Source: an uncultured bacterium (GTDB taxonomy: Bacteria; Cyanobacteriota; Vampirovibrionia; Gastranaerophilales; Gastranaerophilaceae). Taken from it: DNA of 64,000 nucleotides. A program made the translations under genes and the position numbers. Under the pieces are notes generated by a model that made no database searches, was not told where the DNA came from, and saw only the letters and a program-made list of their open reading frames with translations. Location: contig CASDWH010000040.1 in assembly GCA_949284715.1 (NCBI GenBank), positions 1 through 64,000 of the forward strand, given 5' to 3'. Shown here one piece after another: positions 35,613 to 44,679 of this stretch (position 1 is its first letter; the number at the start of each line of letters is the position of its first letter).

Positions 35613-36519
35613 AAATTGGTGTACACCAGTGTTTGTATTTAGGAACTCTTCCTTTAACAACTTCAAAGTATAATGTTTGAATTTGTTTAGTAATCTCGCC
35701 GATTTTACCGTTACCGATTTTTCTGTTGTCAACACTTTCAACATGTACAATTTGAGCGCCTGTACCGCAGCAGAAAATTTCGTCGGCTACGTAGAGTTCT
35801 GTTCTGTTAATTTTTCTTTCAATTACTTCGATTCCGAGGTCTTTTGCAAGTTCTTTAACGGTGTTTCTTGTAACTCCTTCTAAAATATCTTCTGTTGTGC
35901 TTGTAGTAATTAATTTCCCGTTAGATACAAGGTACATGTTCATTGCGGAGCCTTCTGTAACATCTCCGTTTTCTGAGAGAACAAAAGCATCATCAAATCC
36001 TGCGTTATGCGCATCAGTTTTAATAAGAGCAGCATTAGCGTATGCGCCGCTGACTTTAGCTCTCGGAGGAATTGCGTTATCACCGTTTCTTCTCCAGCTT
36101 GAAACGCACATTTTTAACCCTTCGTCATTGCCAAAATAGTTGCCGAACGGAGTTGTGAATATTAAAAACGAATCAGGGTTGTCATATAACCCGGGGCCTA
36201 CTTTGATAGCAGATTTATAAAGGGTTGGTCTTATATATGTATCCTGTTTGTAATTGTTTTTCTTAAGTAATTCTTTTGTTATATCACAGTACTCTTCTAA
36301 AGTATAAGGAGAATCCATGTACATAATTTGTGCGCTTCTAAGCATTCTTTCATAGTGTTCTTTTACTCTGAAGGCGTACATTTGATCTTCTTCTTTGTTG
36401 TAGTATGCTCTAATTCCTTCAAAAACAGATGTCCCGTATAAGAATGCGTGCGTTCTTACAGGAATTGATGCTTCGTCGGCTTTAACATACTTCCCATTCA
36501 TAAAAACGTATTCTGTCAT
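35605..36519 (-). CDS. ilvE: Branched-chain amino acid aminotransferase
   Basis: A 304-residue fold-type IV PLP enzyme that makes leucine, isoleucine and valine from their keto acids. FMNGKYVKADEASIPVRTHAFLYGTSVFEGIRAY is the N-terminal signature. PRAKVSGAYANAALIK holds the PLP lysine, and DDAFVLSENGDVTEGSAMNMYLV and CCGTGAQIVHV complete the site. AAGGAGGA precedes the ATG. It leads the operon with mlaE and gatD. A D-amino acid transaminase is a less likely alternative. Confidence 0.92.
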   Translation of the reverse strand: MTEYVFMNGKYVKADEASIPVRTHAFLYGTSVFEGIRAYYNKEEDQMYAFRVKEHYERMLRSAQIMYMDSPYTLEEYCDITKELLKKNNYKQDTYIRPTLYKSAIKVGPGLYDNPDSFLIFTTPFGNYFGNDEGLKMCVSSWRRNGDNAIPPRAKVSGAYANAALIKTDAHNAGFDDAFVLSENGDVTEGSAMNMYLVSNGKLITTSTTEDILEGVTRNTVKELAKDLGIEVIERKINRTELYVADEIFCCGTGAQIVHVESVDNRKIGNGKIGEITKQIQTLYFEVVKGRVPKYKHWCTPIYD

Positions 36520-36634
36520 TATATCCTCCTTGAATTTAATTATAATTATACTACAAAAATTAAACCCCGGGGTAAAATGTTAAGAGGATATAATAAAAAT
36601 AAAACGGATTGATTTATATACGTTCCCTGGGTAT

Positions 36635-36985
36635 TTATGGATTTTTATTCGTTTCAATAAGTTGTTTGATTTCAATGCTAAACTGCGGGAGCCTGTCCTG
36701 AATAGTTTTCCATACAATTTCATAGTCTACGCCAAAATAATCATAGATTAGTTTATCTCTCATTCCTGCAATTTGTTTAAAGGGGATATGCGGATAATTG
36801 TTTCTGAAATCTTCCGGTAAATTTTTTACGGCCTCACCTATAATCTCAAAATTTCGTTCAACAGCATCTCTTAACATGTCATTATTGAGAAATTGATTAA
36901 AGTTAAGCCTTTCCGTGTATTTGAGTATTTTAAATAAAGAATTTTGAATATCCTCTAAATAAAACAGCGGATCTTTTCGTTTCAT
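36635..36985 (-). CDS. HepT-like HEPN protein with altered catalytic His
   Basis: A 116-residue HEPN-domain (DUF86) protein, the toxin class of HEPN/MNT toxin-antitoxin pairs. Family features are FEIIGEAVKNLPEDF and PHIPFKQIAGMRDKLIYDYFGVD. The RNase motif R-x(4)-H is here R-D-K-L-I-Y. The expected His is Tyr (TAT for CAT), while the downstream Tyr that is AMPylated in studied HepT proteins is present. RNase activity is therefore doubtful. It overlaps the MNT gene by 4 bp, the usual order for this pair. Confidence 0.82.
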   Translation of the reverse strand: MKRKDPLFYLEDIQNSLFKILKYTERLNFNQFLNNDMLRDAVERNFEIIGEAVKNLPEDFRNNYPHIPFKQIAGMRDKLIYDYFGVDYEIVWKTIQDRLPQFSIEIKQLIETNKNP

Positions 36986-37290
36986 AGAGTTATTGCTTCC
37001 TTTAGGATTTTGTCTTTTATAAAAGTTTTTAAACTATTAGTTGTGCCTAAATCAATTTTTTTGCCAAATAGCGCGGAGAGATACTCTTGTAAGTCTATAA
37101 AATCAAACATGTCTATAGGATTTGTGAAACTTACAAGCAGGTCAATATAACTGCTTGCTGTCGGATGTTTTTTTGCATAAGAGCCAAATAATAAAAATTT
37201 ATCTACAAAAAACTTTTCTCTAAAGTAATCCATACTGTTATGGATTATTTGTTTTATTTCTTCAATGGTATATATCTTATCATTCATCAT
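36982..37290 (-). CDS. MntA-like nucleotidyltransferase, altered active site
   Basis: A 102-residue minimal nucleotidyltransferase, the antitoxin that AMPylates HepT. The GS-x(10)-D-x-D motif appears as GSYAKKHPTASSYIDLLV, with Tyr in place of the first Asp and only the second Asp kept. AMPylation would need both acidic residues in known members, so this enzyme is probably inactive. The partner HEPN protein has lost its catalytic His. The pair is convergent with nothing and divergent from alr. Confidence 0.8.
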   Translation of the reverse strand: MMNDKIYTIEEIKQIIHNSMDYFREKFFVDKFLLFGSYAKKHPTASSYIDLLVSFTNPIDMFDFIDLQEYLSALFGKKIDLGTTNSLKTFIKDKILKEAITL

Positions 37291-37338
37291 AGCTGTATAA
37301 TATCATATTTTTATTTTTCTGCATCCTTATTTTTTTAG

Positions 37339-37344
37339 TATAAT
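37339..37344 (+). promoter_or_regulatory. -10 hexamer of alr, leaderless spacing
   Basis: TATAAT ends exactly 6 nt before the ATG at 37351. No Shine-Dalgarno is visible. The -35 is weak. Confidence 0.55.
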
Positions 37345-37350
37345 TTAGAT

Positions 37351-38466
37351 ATGGATATAAGAGAATCAAACGCAAATATACACAGAGATGCGTGGGTTGA
37401 GATTAATCTAAGCAGACTTGCGGATAATATAGAACTAATTAAAAACAGTCTGCTGGCTGATAAAAAAATACTGGCTGTTATAAAGGCGGATGCCTACGGA
37501 CACGGAGCAACAATGTGTGCGCCAATCCTTGCAGCCTCAGGTGTTTCTATGCTTGGTGTTGCATCGGTTGATGAAGGACTTGATTTAAGGAGGGCAAAAA
37601 TAAAACTTCCTATACTTGTCCTTGGGGCAGTGCCGGTGTGGGCAATTGAAACCGCTGTTAAAAACGATATTCAGATACCGTTGTTTACCAATGAACATTT
37701 GAAAGCCTGTGAAGAATTATATTCAAGACAGGGTATTAAAACCAAAGCACATATTAAACTTGATACCGGCATGAACAGAATTGGAATTTCAGAACAAAAA
37801 GCACTTGATTTTATCAGCAGAGTAAAAGATTCTGAAGCTGTTGAATTAAATGGGATATTTACCCACCTTGCTAATGCAGAGGATGAGGAACGGACAAAGA
37901 AACAAATTGATATATGGAATAATGTTGTTTCTAAAATTGATACAAACGGGCTTGTATTGCATATTCTTAATACTGCCGGATTAATGACTTATGATGTTAA
38001 ATCGGACATGGTGCGTGCAGGAATTGCGTTGTACGGGCTGTATCCTGATTTAGCGCCTGCGGCGCATAAGATAGAAGGGCTTAAGCCGCTTATGGGTCTA
38101 AAGGGGCGGATAACCAATATTCATGAGATTAAGGCTAATGAGGGCGTGAGTTATGGTTATACATTTATATCCGATAGAAATACAACTATTGCAACAATTC
38201 CCATAGGATATGCCGACGGTGTATCAAGGGGATTAAGTAATAAGATTTACGGTTTCTTAAACGGAAAAAAAGTCAGACAGGTCGGAAATATTACGATGGA
38301 TCAGATGATGTTTGATATTACAGGCGTTGATGCAAAGACCGGCGATATAATCGAACTCCTGAATGACGAATTAACAATTGATAATTGGGCAAATATCCTT
38401 AATACTATAAATTATGAATTAACTTGCAGATTAAAAGTCCGTTTGCCGCGTGTGTATGTAAGATAA
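37351..38466 (+). CDS. alr: Alanine racemase
   Basis: A 371-residue fold-type III PLP enzyme that makes D-alanine for peptidoglycan. KKILAVIKADAYGHGA holds the PLP lysine. KLDTGMNRIGI, VRAGIALYGLYP and GVSYGYTF (catalytic Tyr region) are family motifs, and the C-terminal domain ends in LTCRLKVRLPRVY. Length is normal. It is divergent from the HEPN/MNT pair and has a predicted leaderless start. Confidence 0.95.
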   Translation: MDIRESNANIHRDAWVEINLSRLADNIELIKNSLLADKKILAVIKADAYGHGATMCAPILAASGVSMLGVASVDEGLDLRRAKIKLPILVLGAVPVWAIETAVKNDIQIPLFTNEHLKACEELYSRQGIKTKAHIKLDTGMNRIGISEQKALDFISRVKDSEAVELNGIFTHLANAEDEERTKKQIDIWNNVVSKIDTNGLVLHILNTAGLMTYDVKSDMVRAGIALYGLYPDLAPAAHKIEGLKPLMGLKGRITNIHEIKANEGVSYGYTFISDRNTTIATIPIGYADGVSRGLSNKIYGFLNGKKVRQVGNITMDQMMFDITGVDAKTGDIIELLNDELTIDNWANILNTINYELTCRLKVRLPRVYVR

Positions 38467-38570
38467 TATAAAAAGAGCCGGTTAAGTTCCGGCCCGGGGT
38501 AAATAATTGTGTAAATTTTATTTGTATTAGGGGGAAATGTTTTTAGAGTCCTTGCCTTGCAAAGAAAGAA

Positions 38571-38732
38571 TCATGCTTTTTCAAGTTCAAAAAACTCTAC
38601 AACTGTGTCCATAACATTGTTAAAAAAGAAATCTAATTCACATCCCAAATTGCTATTTAATTCTTCACTCACTTCTTTGCTCTCCTTTGATAAATCGACA
38701 ATACTCATAAGCGCTTGATCATTAATCTGCAT
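38571..38732 (-). CDS. Small acidic protein behind a sigma-28-like promoter
   Basis: A 53-residue acidic protein starting MQINDQALMSIVDLSKESKE. I chose this ATG because AAAGGA lies 6 bp upstream; another in-frame ATG 21 bp earlier lacks a ribosome site. Leu/Phe residues are spaced to give an amphipathic C-terminal helix (FFFNNVMDTVVEFFELEKA). A sigma-28-like promoter and a CpxR-like repeat lie upstream with the same geometry as for the calpain-like gene. Function unknown. Confidence 0.7.
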   Translation of the reverse strand: MQINDQALMSIVDLSKESKEVSEELNSNLGCELDFFFNNVMDTVVEFFELEKA

Positions 38733-38774
38733 ATCATATCCTTTCCTATTCATAAGAGTTATTTGGTAATATAA

Positions 38775-38801
38775 CTAACGGCATTTTTTAGAAAAACTTT
38801 A
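38775..38801 (-). promoter_or_regulatory. Sigma-28-like promoter B
   Basis: TAAAGTTT (38801-38794), 11-bp spacer, GCCGTTAG (38782-38775) on the minus strand. It lies 43 bp upstream of the small acidic gene. The spacer resembles that of promoter A. Confidence 0.7.
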
Positions 38802-38818
38802 GGATTTTCAGTTGATTG

Positions 38819-38834
38819 TTTACAAATATTTACA
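38819..38834 (-). promoter_or_regulatory. CpxR-like direct repeat at promoter B
   Basis: GTAAA-TATTT-GTAAA in gene orientation, 17 bp upstream of the -35 of promoter B. The same distance separates the repeat and promoter C. Confidence 0.55.
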
Positions 38835-38851
38835 AACACTTTAACAAAATA

Positions 38852-38875
38852 AAAACGGGTCTTTAGACCCGTTTT
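38852..38875 (-). terminator. Terminator of the calpain-like gene
   Basis: A 10-bp stem (AAAACGGGTC with its complement) with a 4-nt loop, 11 bp past the stop at 38886. The minus-strand tail is T-rich. Confidence 0.8.
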
Positions 38876-38885
38876 AGTAATATAA

Positions 38886-41195
38886 TTATAACTTATGAAT
38901 ATTTGCACGTATTTTGAAAAATGGTCTTACAAGACTATCGTCAGCAGGTGGATTAGGCTCCGGGGTTACTGCCGGTATACCGCCGCCAGAGGGAGAAGGA
39001 GGTGCAGGAGTTTGGGGTTCTGTATTATCTGTTATAGTATAAGTTCCATCCGGTTTAACAGTTATTGTAGTTGTTGTTTCGCCATTGGCATTTAGAAGCT
39101 TGATAATGGTGTTGTCACCGTTCTTGGAGGTTGTATATGTAAAAGCACCTTGTAATGCATAGATTATTTTGCCTGTGGTTATGTCTGTATTTTGGGTAAA
39201 GAACTTATCAATCAATTCATCGGTAAATCCTTGTTCTTTTAACCGGTTTCTATTATTAACACCGCAGTATTCTTTTAGTTGTTCGAGTGATGTTATTTCA
39301 ATAGTACCTTCTCCATCAGTTGAGTTTGGAATACTGAATCTAATGTTATTTTTCATCACATATCCGCCGTTATTAGTTTCAATAAAGTATTTTTCAAGTT
39401 CTTCCTCATTGAAGCCCTGCTTTTGAAGGTCATTTATAGAATATATTGGTTTATCTGGATCCATATCCTTGTTTTCAACCATTTCTAACTCGGTATAAGT
39501 ACCGTCAGGCTTAACTCTGATAACAATTTCGTTGCCGTTTCTTTCAGATATTCTTATAATAGTATCGTCACCGTCTTGCAGGACTTTGTATCCGGAATAT
39601 TTGAAATCTAATACATAATTCTCTTTACCGGTAGACATATTTCCTGCAAGTTTAAAATACTTATCAATTAATTCATCGGGAAATCCTTCTTCTTTAAGCG
39701 CAGCTCTCTGGTCAGCGCCGCAGTATTCTCTTAATTGTTCAATAGATGTAATTTCTATTTCTTGCGGATACCTAAAATCACTTCCGTATTTAAAAGTAAT
39801 ACCTGATTTTAGGGCGTAGCCGTTATCTGTTTTATCAAAATATCGTGAAATTTGTTCCTGAGTAAATCCGTGAGCGGTAAGTTCATCAGATGAATATAAT
39901 GGAACATCCGGAACATCCGGAACATCCGGAACATCCGGTTCAACAGGATTTACCGGTTCTGCATCATCCGGCGGAGTAACATCATCGTCGCTGTTATCTT
40001 CTGGAACTTCAAGTCCTGAAAGATCAGTAACGGTTAGCATACCGATACCTAGTTTGGCAAATTCTTCCCATGTCATTGTGTATTCTATTGTAGAATCCCA
40101 CGGATTTACAAATGTAACAGTGGTTTCTGTTAAATTTGTTATTGCTAAAGCGTGTCCGCCGTTACCAAGGGATATTTGATAGGTTTCACCGTTTGTTAAC
40201 TGTGCGCTGTGTGTTCCGTCATATATTCCGAAAGTAAGTGCGGTGTTACCTTTTTCTAAGGCATCCTGAAAAATTGTATAAATATCTTGTTCTGTAAAGT
40301 TTATTTGAGGGCCGTTTCTATCTGTTCTTGGTTTCTCACTCAGATAGTTATCAGAGGTTTTACCGGTTAAGAAGTATATTAACTGTGATGAAAATCCGCC
40401 TTCTATAGAACCGTCAGTGTATCCTTCATAAGAATCCTCCGGTATATTTAGCTTAACTTTACCGCTATGAATGTCTTTGACCAGTTTTTCAACTGCAAGC
40501 TCAAGCACAAGCATATCATTATCACCGTTAGAATATGCATCATATAGGTTATTATCCGTATCGTGTTCTCTAATTTCATCAGCACTTATTGTGTAGCTTA
40601 CACCAACCCCCTGAAAGTTTACAGTAACGCTTCCATCCGGATTAGCAGTAATTGATTGTTGAATTATTGCTTTTCCGGTTTCATTAGCTGCGAGCGAAAG
40701 TACACCTGTTATAATCCAACAATCTCCGGTTCCGCCCTGCGAAACCGGTTCATCTATTACACCATTTACTCCGCTTGTATTTCCTGTATCTTCGGTTTCA
40801 CTCCCTGATGGAACTTCAGGCTCTTCATCAATAACGCCGTGTAATTGTGGTAAAACTTTGATAATATCGTTTATTACATTGGAATCTATTTTAGTCCCTA
40901 TAACCTGTGCTTTAATATTATTTAGTTTTCTATAAACAGTAACATCGTTTCCTTTTGTAGTATAATGGCTGACGCCTTGAGGTATATTAGAAGTGCCGGA
41001 GAGTCTTATGCCGCCTGAACGACAGCATGCAATTACATCTGAAAGCGAAGCGGTAGTCGGCTTTGGCTTTGGTGCGTTTGTCCCGGGCGCCGGAGGTGTT
41101 TCTTCTGTGGTTCCTTTGGTTTCCGGCTCTTTATTCTCTTCATTTTTTAAGAGTAGTTTATTAATAATGCTCCCGTTTAGTATTAACTTTTCCAA
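38886..41195 (-). CDS. Calpain-like cysteine protease with C-terminal modules
   Basis: A 769-residue protein starting at TTG with AAGGAG 8 bp upstream. No Sec signal is seen. After a Pro/Glu linker, a papain-like domain covers about residues 150-395. It has VSQGGTGDCWIITGVLSLA (Cys159), LGNGGHALAITNL (His348) and TFVNPWDSTIEY (Asn364), the calpain (C2) triad in order. A linker with four DVP repeats follows at about 421-432. Residues 434-725 hold two long tandem repeats, each with two 'GF-x(1)-x-E-x-I/L-x-x-Y/F-F' helices. The tail is Pro-rich and ends in a basic segment. It is probably secreted by a non-Sec route or acts inside the cell. The promoter is sigma-28-like. Confidence 0.82.
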   Translation of the reverse strand: MEKLILNGSIINKLLLKNEENKEPETKGTTEETPPAPGTNAPKPKPTTASLSDVIACCRSGGIRLSGTSNIPQGVSHYTTKGNDVTVYRKLNNIKAQVIGTKIDSNVINDIIKVLPQLHGVIDEEPEVPSGSETEDTGNTSGVNGVIDEPVSQGGTGDCWIITGVLSLAANETGKAIIQQSITANPDGSVTVNFQGVGVSYTISADEIREHDTDNNLYDAYSNGDNDMLVLELAVEKLVKDIHSGKVKLNIPEDSYEGYTDGSIEGGFSSQLIYFLTGKTSDNYLSEKPRTDRNGPQINFTEQDIYTIFQDALEKGNTALTFGIYDGTHSAQLTNGETYQISLGNGGHALAITNLTETTVTFVNPWDSTIEYTMTWEEFAKLGIGMLTVTDLSGLEVPEDNSDDDVTPPDDAEPVNPVEPDVPDVPDVPDVPLYSSDELTAHGFTQEQISRYFDKTDNGYALKSGITFKYGSDFRYPQEIEITSIEQLREYCGADQRAALKEEGFPDELIDKYFKLAGNMSTGKENYVLDFKYSGYKVLQDGDDTIIRISERNGNEIVIRVKPDGTYTELEMVENKDMDPDKPIYSINDLQKQGFNEEELEKYFIETNNGGYVMKNNIRFSIPNSTDGEGTIEITSLEQLKEYCGVNNRNRLKEQGFTDELIDKFFTQNTDITTGKIIYALQGAFTYTTSKNGDNTIIKLLNANGETTTTITVKPDGTYTITDNTEPQTPAPPSPSGGGIPAVTPEPNPPADDSLVRPFFKIRANIHKL
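39901..39936. repeat. Four tandem 9-bp repeats
   Basis: GGAACATCC repeated four times without change inside the calpain-like gene, encoding Asp-Val-Pro units on the minus strand. Such a tract can change length by slippage in whole codons, altering linker length without a frameshift. Confidence 0.95.
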
Positions 41196-41239
41196 GTGAG
41201 TATCTCCTTATATAACGTAATTAATAAATATGTAACTAT

Positions 41240-41266
41240 ATAACGGCAATTTAATAGAAAACTTTA
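41240..41266 (-). promoter_or_regulatory. Sigma-28-like promoter C
   Basis: TAAAGTTT (41266-41259), 11-bp spacer, GCCGTTAT (41247-41240) on the minus strand, 45 bp upstream of the calpain-like gene's TTG. Confidence 0.7.
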
Positions 41267-41283
41267 ATATTTTAGCCCAGAAA

Positions 41284-41299
41284 TTTACAAAAATTTACA
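41284..41299 (-). promoter_or_regulatory. CpxR-like direct repeat at promoter C
   Basis: GTAAA-TTTTT-GTAAA in gene orientation, exactly 17 bp upstream of the -35 of promoter C. Confidence 0.55.
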
Positions 41300-41404
41300 A
41301 AAAAATATAAAAAAATTCTGAAATAGTAATTTTTTGCGGGTTTTAAATCCGCCTGAACGGCGTAAAATTAAACAGCAAGCGCAACCCTGTTTGAAACAGT
41401 CCAG

Positions 41405-42031
41405 CTATTTTATTTCAGGAAAAGCGTAGATATCACCTTCTGCGCTTCGCCATTTCAGATATCCGGTTTTCGGGGTTTTATCCATATCAAGAACTGATAC
41501 CAGCGCCCAGTTGCCGCGGAGTGCTGTCAGGTTAATTTTTGTCGGGTAATTTATTCGTGAAACTACCTGAGCATTATCTTCCGGCGCGGATTTTAGAACC
41601 TTGTAATCAGAAGGCAGGTCTTTCATCAGCTTAAGTCCGTATTTTCTGCCGTACATATTATAAAATGTCATCCAGGAATTAAATAAATACGGGTCTGATA
41701 GTTTAATCCAGCCTTTAAGATTGTTATTTTTATCATATAAGACTTCTACCCAGCCTTCTCCTACGTCTGTTACATATAAAAATGAGAGCTGTTTTTCCGG
41801 AACGAAAGCGGCAAATATACCATCTTGCATATCCTTTGTATAATCTATTTTTAAGCAAAACTTTTCTTTGGCATTATCCTGCGGAGAATCATAGATTCTA
41901 ATCTCTTTTACCGCCTGATATACTCCGAGTGCATCGTTTGGAATGGCATCAGAGTAAAACGGCATATAATTTGCCCTGACGGCAAGTGCTGTCATTATAC
42001 AAATTATTGTCGTGAGTAATTGTTTTTTCAT
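41405..42031 (-). CDS. Exported SH3-like domain protein
   Basis: A 208-residue protein with a signal peptide (MKKQLLTTIICIMTALAVRA). Two beta-rich segments follow the bacterial SH3-like pattern: EIRIYDSPQDNAKEK...LYVTDVGEGWVEVLY...LKGWIKLSD, and KVLKSAPEDNAQVVSRI...LTALRGNWALVSVLD...TGYLKW. Such domains usually bind peptidoglycan. It begins 2 bp after the pheT stop and is probably cotranscribed with it. Confidence 0.75.
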   Translation of the reverse strand: MKKQLLTTIICIMTALAVRANYMPFYSDAIPNDALGVYQAVKEIRIYDSPQDNAKEKFCLKIDYTKDMQDGIFAAFVPEKQLSFLYVTDVGEGWVEVLYDKNNNLKGWIKLSDPYLFNSWMTFYNMYGRKYGLKLMKDLPSDYKVLKSAPEDNAQVVSRINYPTKINLTALRGNWALVSVLDMDKTPKTGYLKWRSAEGDIYAFPEIK

Positions 42032-42033
42032 GT

Positions 42034-44529
42034 TTATTCCCTAAAGCTTGCTTCAGAAATGTTTTTCTTAATAACAGAACGAATATTAGCCATTTGTTGT
42101 TCAATAACATCATCGGTTAATGTTGCGGCTGCATCCTGCATTTTAACACGGAAGGCAACACTTTTAAATCCCTCTTGAACATGTTCACCCTGATAGATGT
42201 CAAAGATTTCGCAGCCGTTAAATAAATTGTTTGCTACACCTTTCTTGACCAGTTTTTCAAGTTCAGCCCACGGGTATGTATCAGGGATTATTACTGCCAA
42301 ATCCCGTTGTACTTCCGGAAATTGCTGAAGCTTTTTGTATCTTACAACTGTTTCATTAACAGCGGCTATGATTGCATCCAAATCAAGTTTAAATATGTAC
42401 GCCGGCTGATTGATTTTAAGTTTATTTAATAACTCCGGATGGACTTCACCGTAGTATCCGATTATTTGCGGCTGTTTGCCAAGAAGAGTTAGAACAGCGG
42501 TTTTGTACGGGTGCATTGTTGAGTGTGATTCAGCAAGCGGAGAATCTGCCAGAAGCTGGTATTTAACTCTTTTATCCAGATTAAACTCTGACAGGACTTT
42601 ATCCACACATCCTTTAATAGAATAAAAATCTATATTCGGATTAATTTTAGAAGTGTTAGAACTCCATTTTCTATTTTCTCTGTTTCCGCACATAATACCT
42701 GAAAGCACTTGTGTTTCTTTGACTCCTGCATTTTTAATATCGGCGGGAGCTGTTTTAAGATAGGTTTTACCAAATTCATAGAACCAGAGAGTTTTTTGTC
42801 CGTTATCCCAGTTGTATTTCAGGCAGTTAAGCATATTTGCTGCAAGTGTCTGGCGGAGCATTGTATACTCTTCACTCTGGGGGTTTTCTACGTATATTGC
42901 ATTTTCTTTATCATAGTTAATGCCAAACTGGTTTAGCAAGGGTTCGCCAATCAGTGATGTAGTTACCACTTCATCAAAACCGGAAGCGGACATTATTTCT
43001 CGTACCCGTTTAATAACTTTTTCTTCAAGAGTAATTACAGGGGTTGCGGATTTCTCGGGAAGGGTTGGTGTGATTTTGTCATACCCGTTGATTCGTGCTA
43101 TTTCTTCAATCAAATCAACTTCTCTTGTAACATCGTCCGCACGGAATGAAGGGACTTCAAATTTTGCAGCAGCCTCGTTTTTGCCAAGAAGTTTAAATCC
43201 GAGGCGTTCTAGTATGTTAATACATTTATCCGGCTCAATTTCGCACCCGAGCAGGCGTTTAATTTCGCTAAATCTCAGAGTTATATTGATTGGGTCATAC
43301 ACGGCAGAACCGGTTGATGTAACGCATTCCAGCTTGGCATCTGCGTACTCAATAAGAAGATTAATTGCACGCTGCATTCCTGAACGAACGGCTTGACAAT
43401 CTACACCGCGTTCAAATCTTGCGCAGGCTTCTGAACGGTAGCCTACACTTCTTGCACTCTTCCGGTTGGTTGCAGGCGTAAAGTATGCAGCCTCTAGTGC
43501 AAGGCTTTTAGAGTTTTCATCAATTTCGGAATTTGCTCCGCCAAAAACTCCGCCTAAGCATACAGCTTCTTCTTTTGTTGCGATAACCACTGATTCTGAT
43601 GTAAGTTCACGTTCAATCTCATCTAGTGTAACAAGTTTTTCGCCTGGATGGGCATACCTTACGGATAAGTATCCGTTTAATTTGTCATAATCAAACGCGT
43701 GCAGCGGAGTTCCGTACTCCAGAAGTATGTAGTTTGTTATATCAACGACATTATTAATAGCGCGGATTCCGGAGGTTAACAGTCTTTGCTGCATCCAGTC
43801 AGGCGATGGTTTGATTTTTATATCTTTTAGCACTGCAATTGAATAGTACTTGCAGGTTTCGGGGTCTTTAATTTCTACTTCAAAACCTTTATTCGGGATA
43901 TTTTCATCAACTTTAACATAATTTTGTTTGAGCTGTTTATCAAATAGTGCGCAGAGTTCTCTTGCTATACCGATAACGGACATTTCATCCCCGCGGTTTG
44001 CGGTTGGGGCAACGTGTAAAATTACATCGTTACTGAAACCTAATACTTTTTCAACATCTTCGCCTATTTTTACATCGGGAAATATTCTATTAAGTATTAA
44101 AATCCCGTCTTCTTCCTGATAATTCCTGTCATCAACCCCTAGTTCATCAGCCGAACAGAGCATTCCCTGCGACTCAATACCTCTTATAACAGCGGGTGTA
44201 AGTGTGAATTGTTCGCCTGTTTTGCGGTTAAGAACATTACTGCCGACAGACGCGTATGGGATAATCTGCCCTTCTGCAATGTTTTGTGCGCCGCAGACTA
44301 CGGTTTTTAATCCTGAACCGTTGTTTATGGTAACCAGATGCAGTTTATCAGCGTTAGGGTGCTGGTCAATTTTTTCTATTTTTGCAGTTACTATATTGGT
44401 AAATTTGGGTTTTACTTCTTCTATCTCTTCGACTTCCAATCCGCTCATTGTAAGCTCATGGGCAATTTCTTCCGGTGTTTTATCAGTTAAATCTACAAAT
44501 TCATTCAACCAGCTAATCGCAACTTGCAT
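42034..44529 (-). CDS. pheT: Phenylalanyl-tRNA synthetase beta subunit
   Basis: An 831-residue beta chain of the heterotetrameric enzyme. An N-terminal tRNA-binding (EMAP-like) domain contains KIEKIDQHPNADKLHLVTINNG. The B3/B4 editing region follows, then B5 with LRFSEIKRLLGCEI and a catalytic-like core with EVDLIEEIARINGYDKI. The C-terminal anticodon-binding FDX-ACB domain ends YRKLQQFPEVQRDLAVIIPD... with VAFRVKMQDAAATLTDD. GAGAGG precedes the ATG. pheS is not in the window, so the two subunits are encoded apart. Confidence 0.95.
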   Translation of the reverse strand: MQVAISWLNEFVDLTDKTPEEIAHELTMSGLEVEEIEEVKPKFTNIVTAKIEKIDQHPNADKLHLVTINNGSGLKTVVCGAQNIAEGQIIPYASVGSNVLNRKTGEQFTLTPAVIRGIESQGMLCSADELGVDDRNYQEEDGILILNRIFPDVKIGEDVEKVLGFSNDVILHVAPTANRGDEMSVIGIARELCALFDKQLKQNYVKVDENIPNKGFEVEIKDPETCKYYSIAVLKDIKIKPSPDWMQQRLLTSGIRAINNVVDITNYILLEYGTPLHAFDYDKLNGYLSVRYAHPGEKLVTLDEIERELTSESVVIATKEEAVCLGGVFGGANSEIDENSKSLALEAAYFTPATNRKSARSVGYRSEACARFERGVDCQAVRSGMQRAINLLIEYADAKLECVTSTGSAVYDPINITLRFSEIKRLLGCEIEPDKCINILERLGFKLLGKNEAAAKFEVPSFRADDVTREVDLIEEIARINGYDKITPTLPEKSATPVITLEEKVIKRVREIMSASGFDEVVTTSLIGEPLLNQFGINYDKENAIYVENPQSEEYTMLRQTLAANMLNCLKYNWDNGQKTLWFYEFGKTYLKTAPADIKNAGVKETQVLSGIMCGNRENRKWSSNTSKINPNIDFYSIKGCVDKVLSEFNLDKRVKYQLLADSPLAESHSTMHPYKTAVLTLLGKQPQIIGYYGEVHPELLNKLKINQPAYIFKLDLDAIIAAVNETVVRYKKLQQFPEVQRDLAVIIPDTYPWAELEKLVKKGVANNLFNGCEIFDIYQGEHVQEGFKSVAFRVKMQDAAATLTDDVIEQQMANIRSVIKKNISEASFRE

Positions 44530-44679
44530 ATTTTATTATCCTCTCAAATACTATTTCTCTATAATACAGTTATACTCCAAAAATAAAAATAAATAAAATA
44601 ACCGGATTTTTGTTATGCCAAAGATTGTTAGGGGCAAGGGGGAAATGAAGGGGTAAGGGTATGGTGCGGCTGTTGTATC

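Noticed and set aside
38477-38493. Hairpin after alr as a terminator
   Set aside because: The GCCGG/CCGGC stem is only 5 bp and no T run follows.
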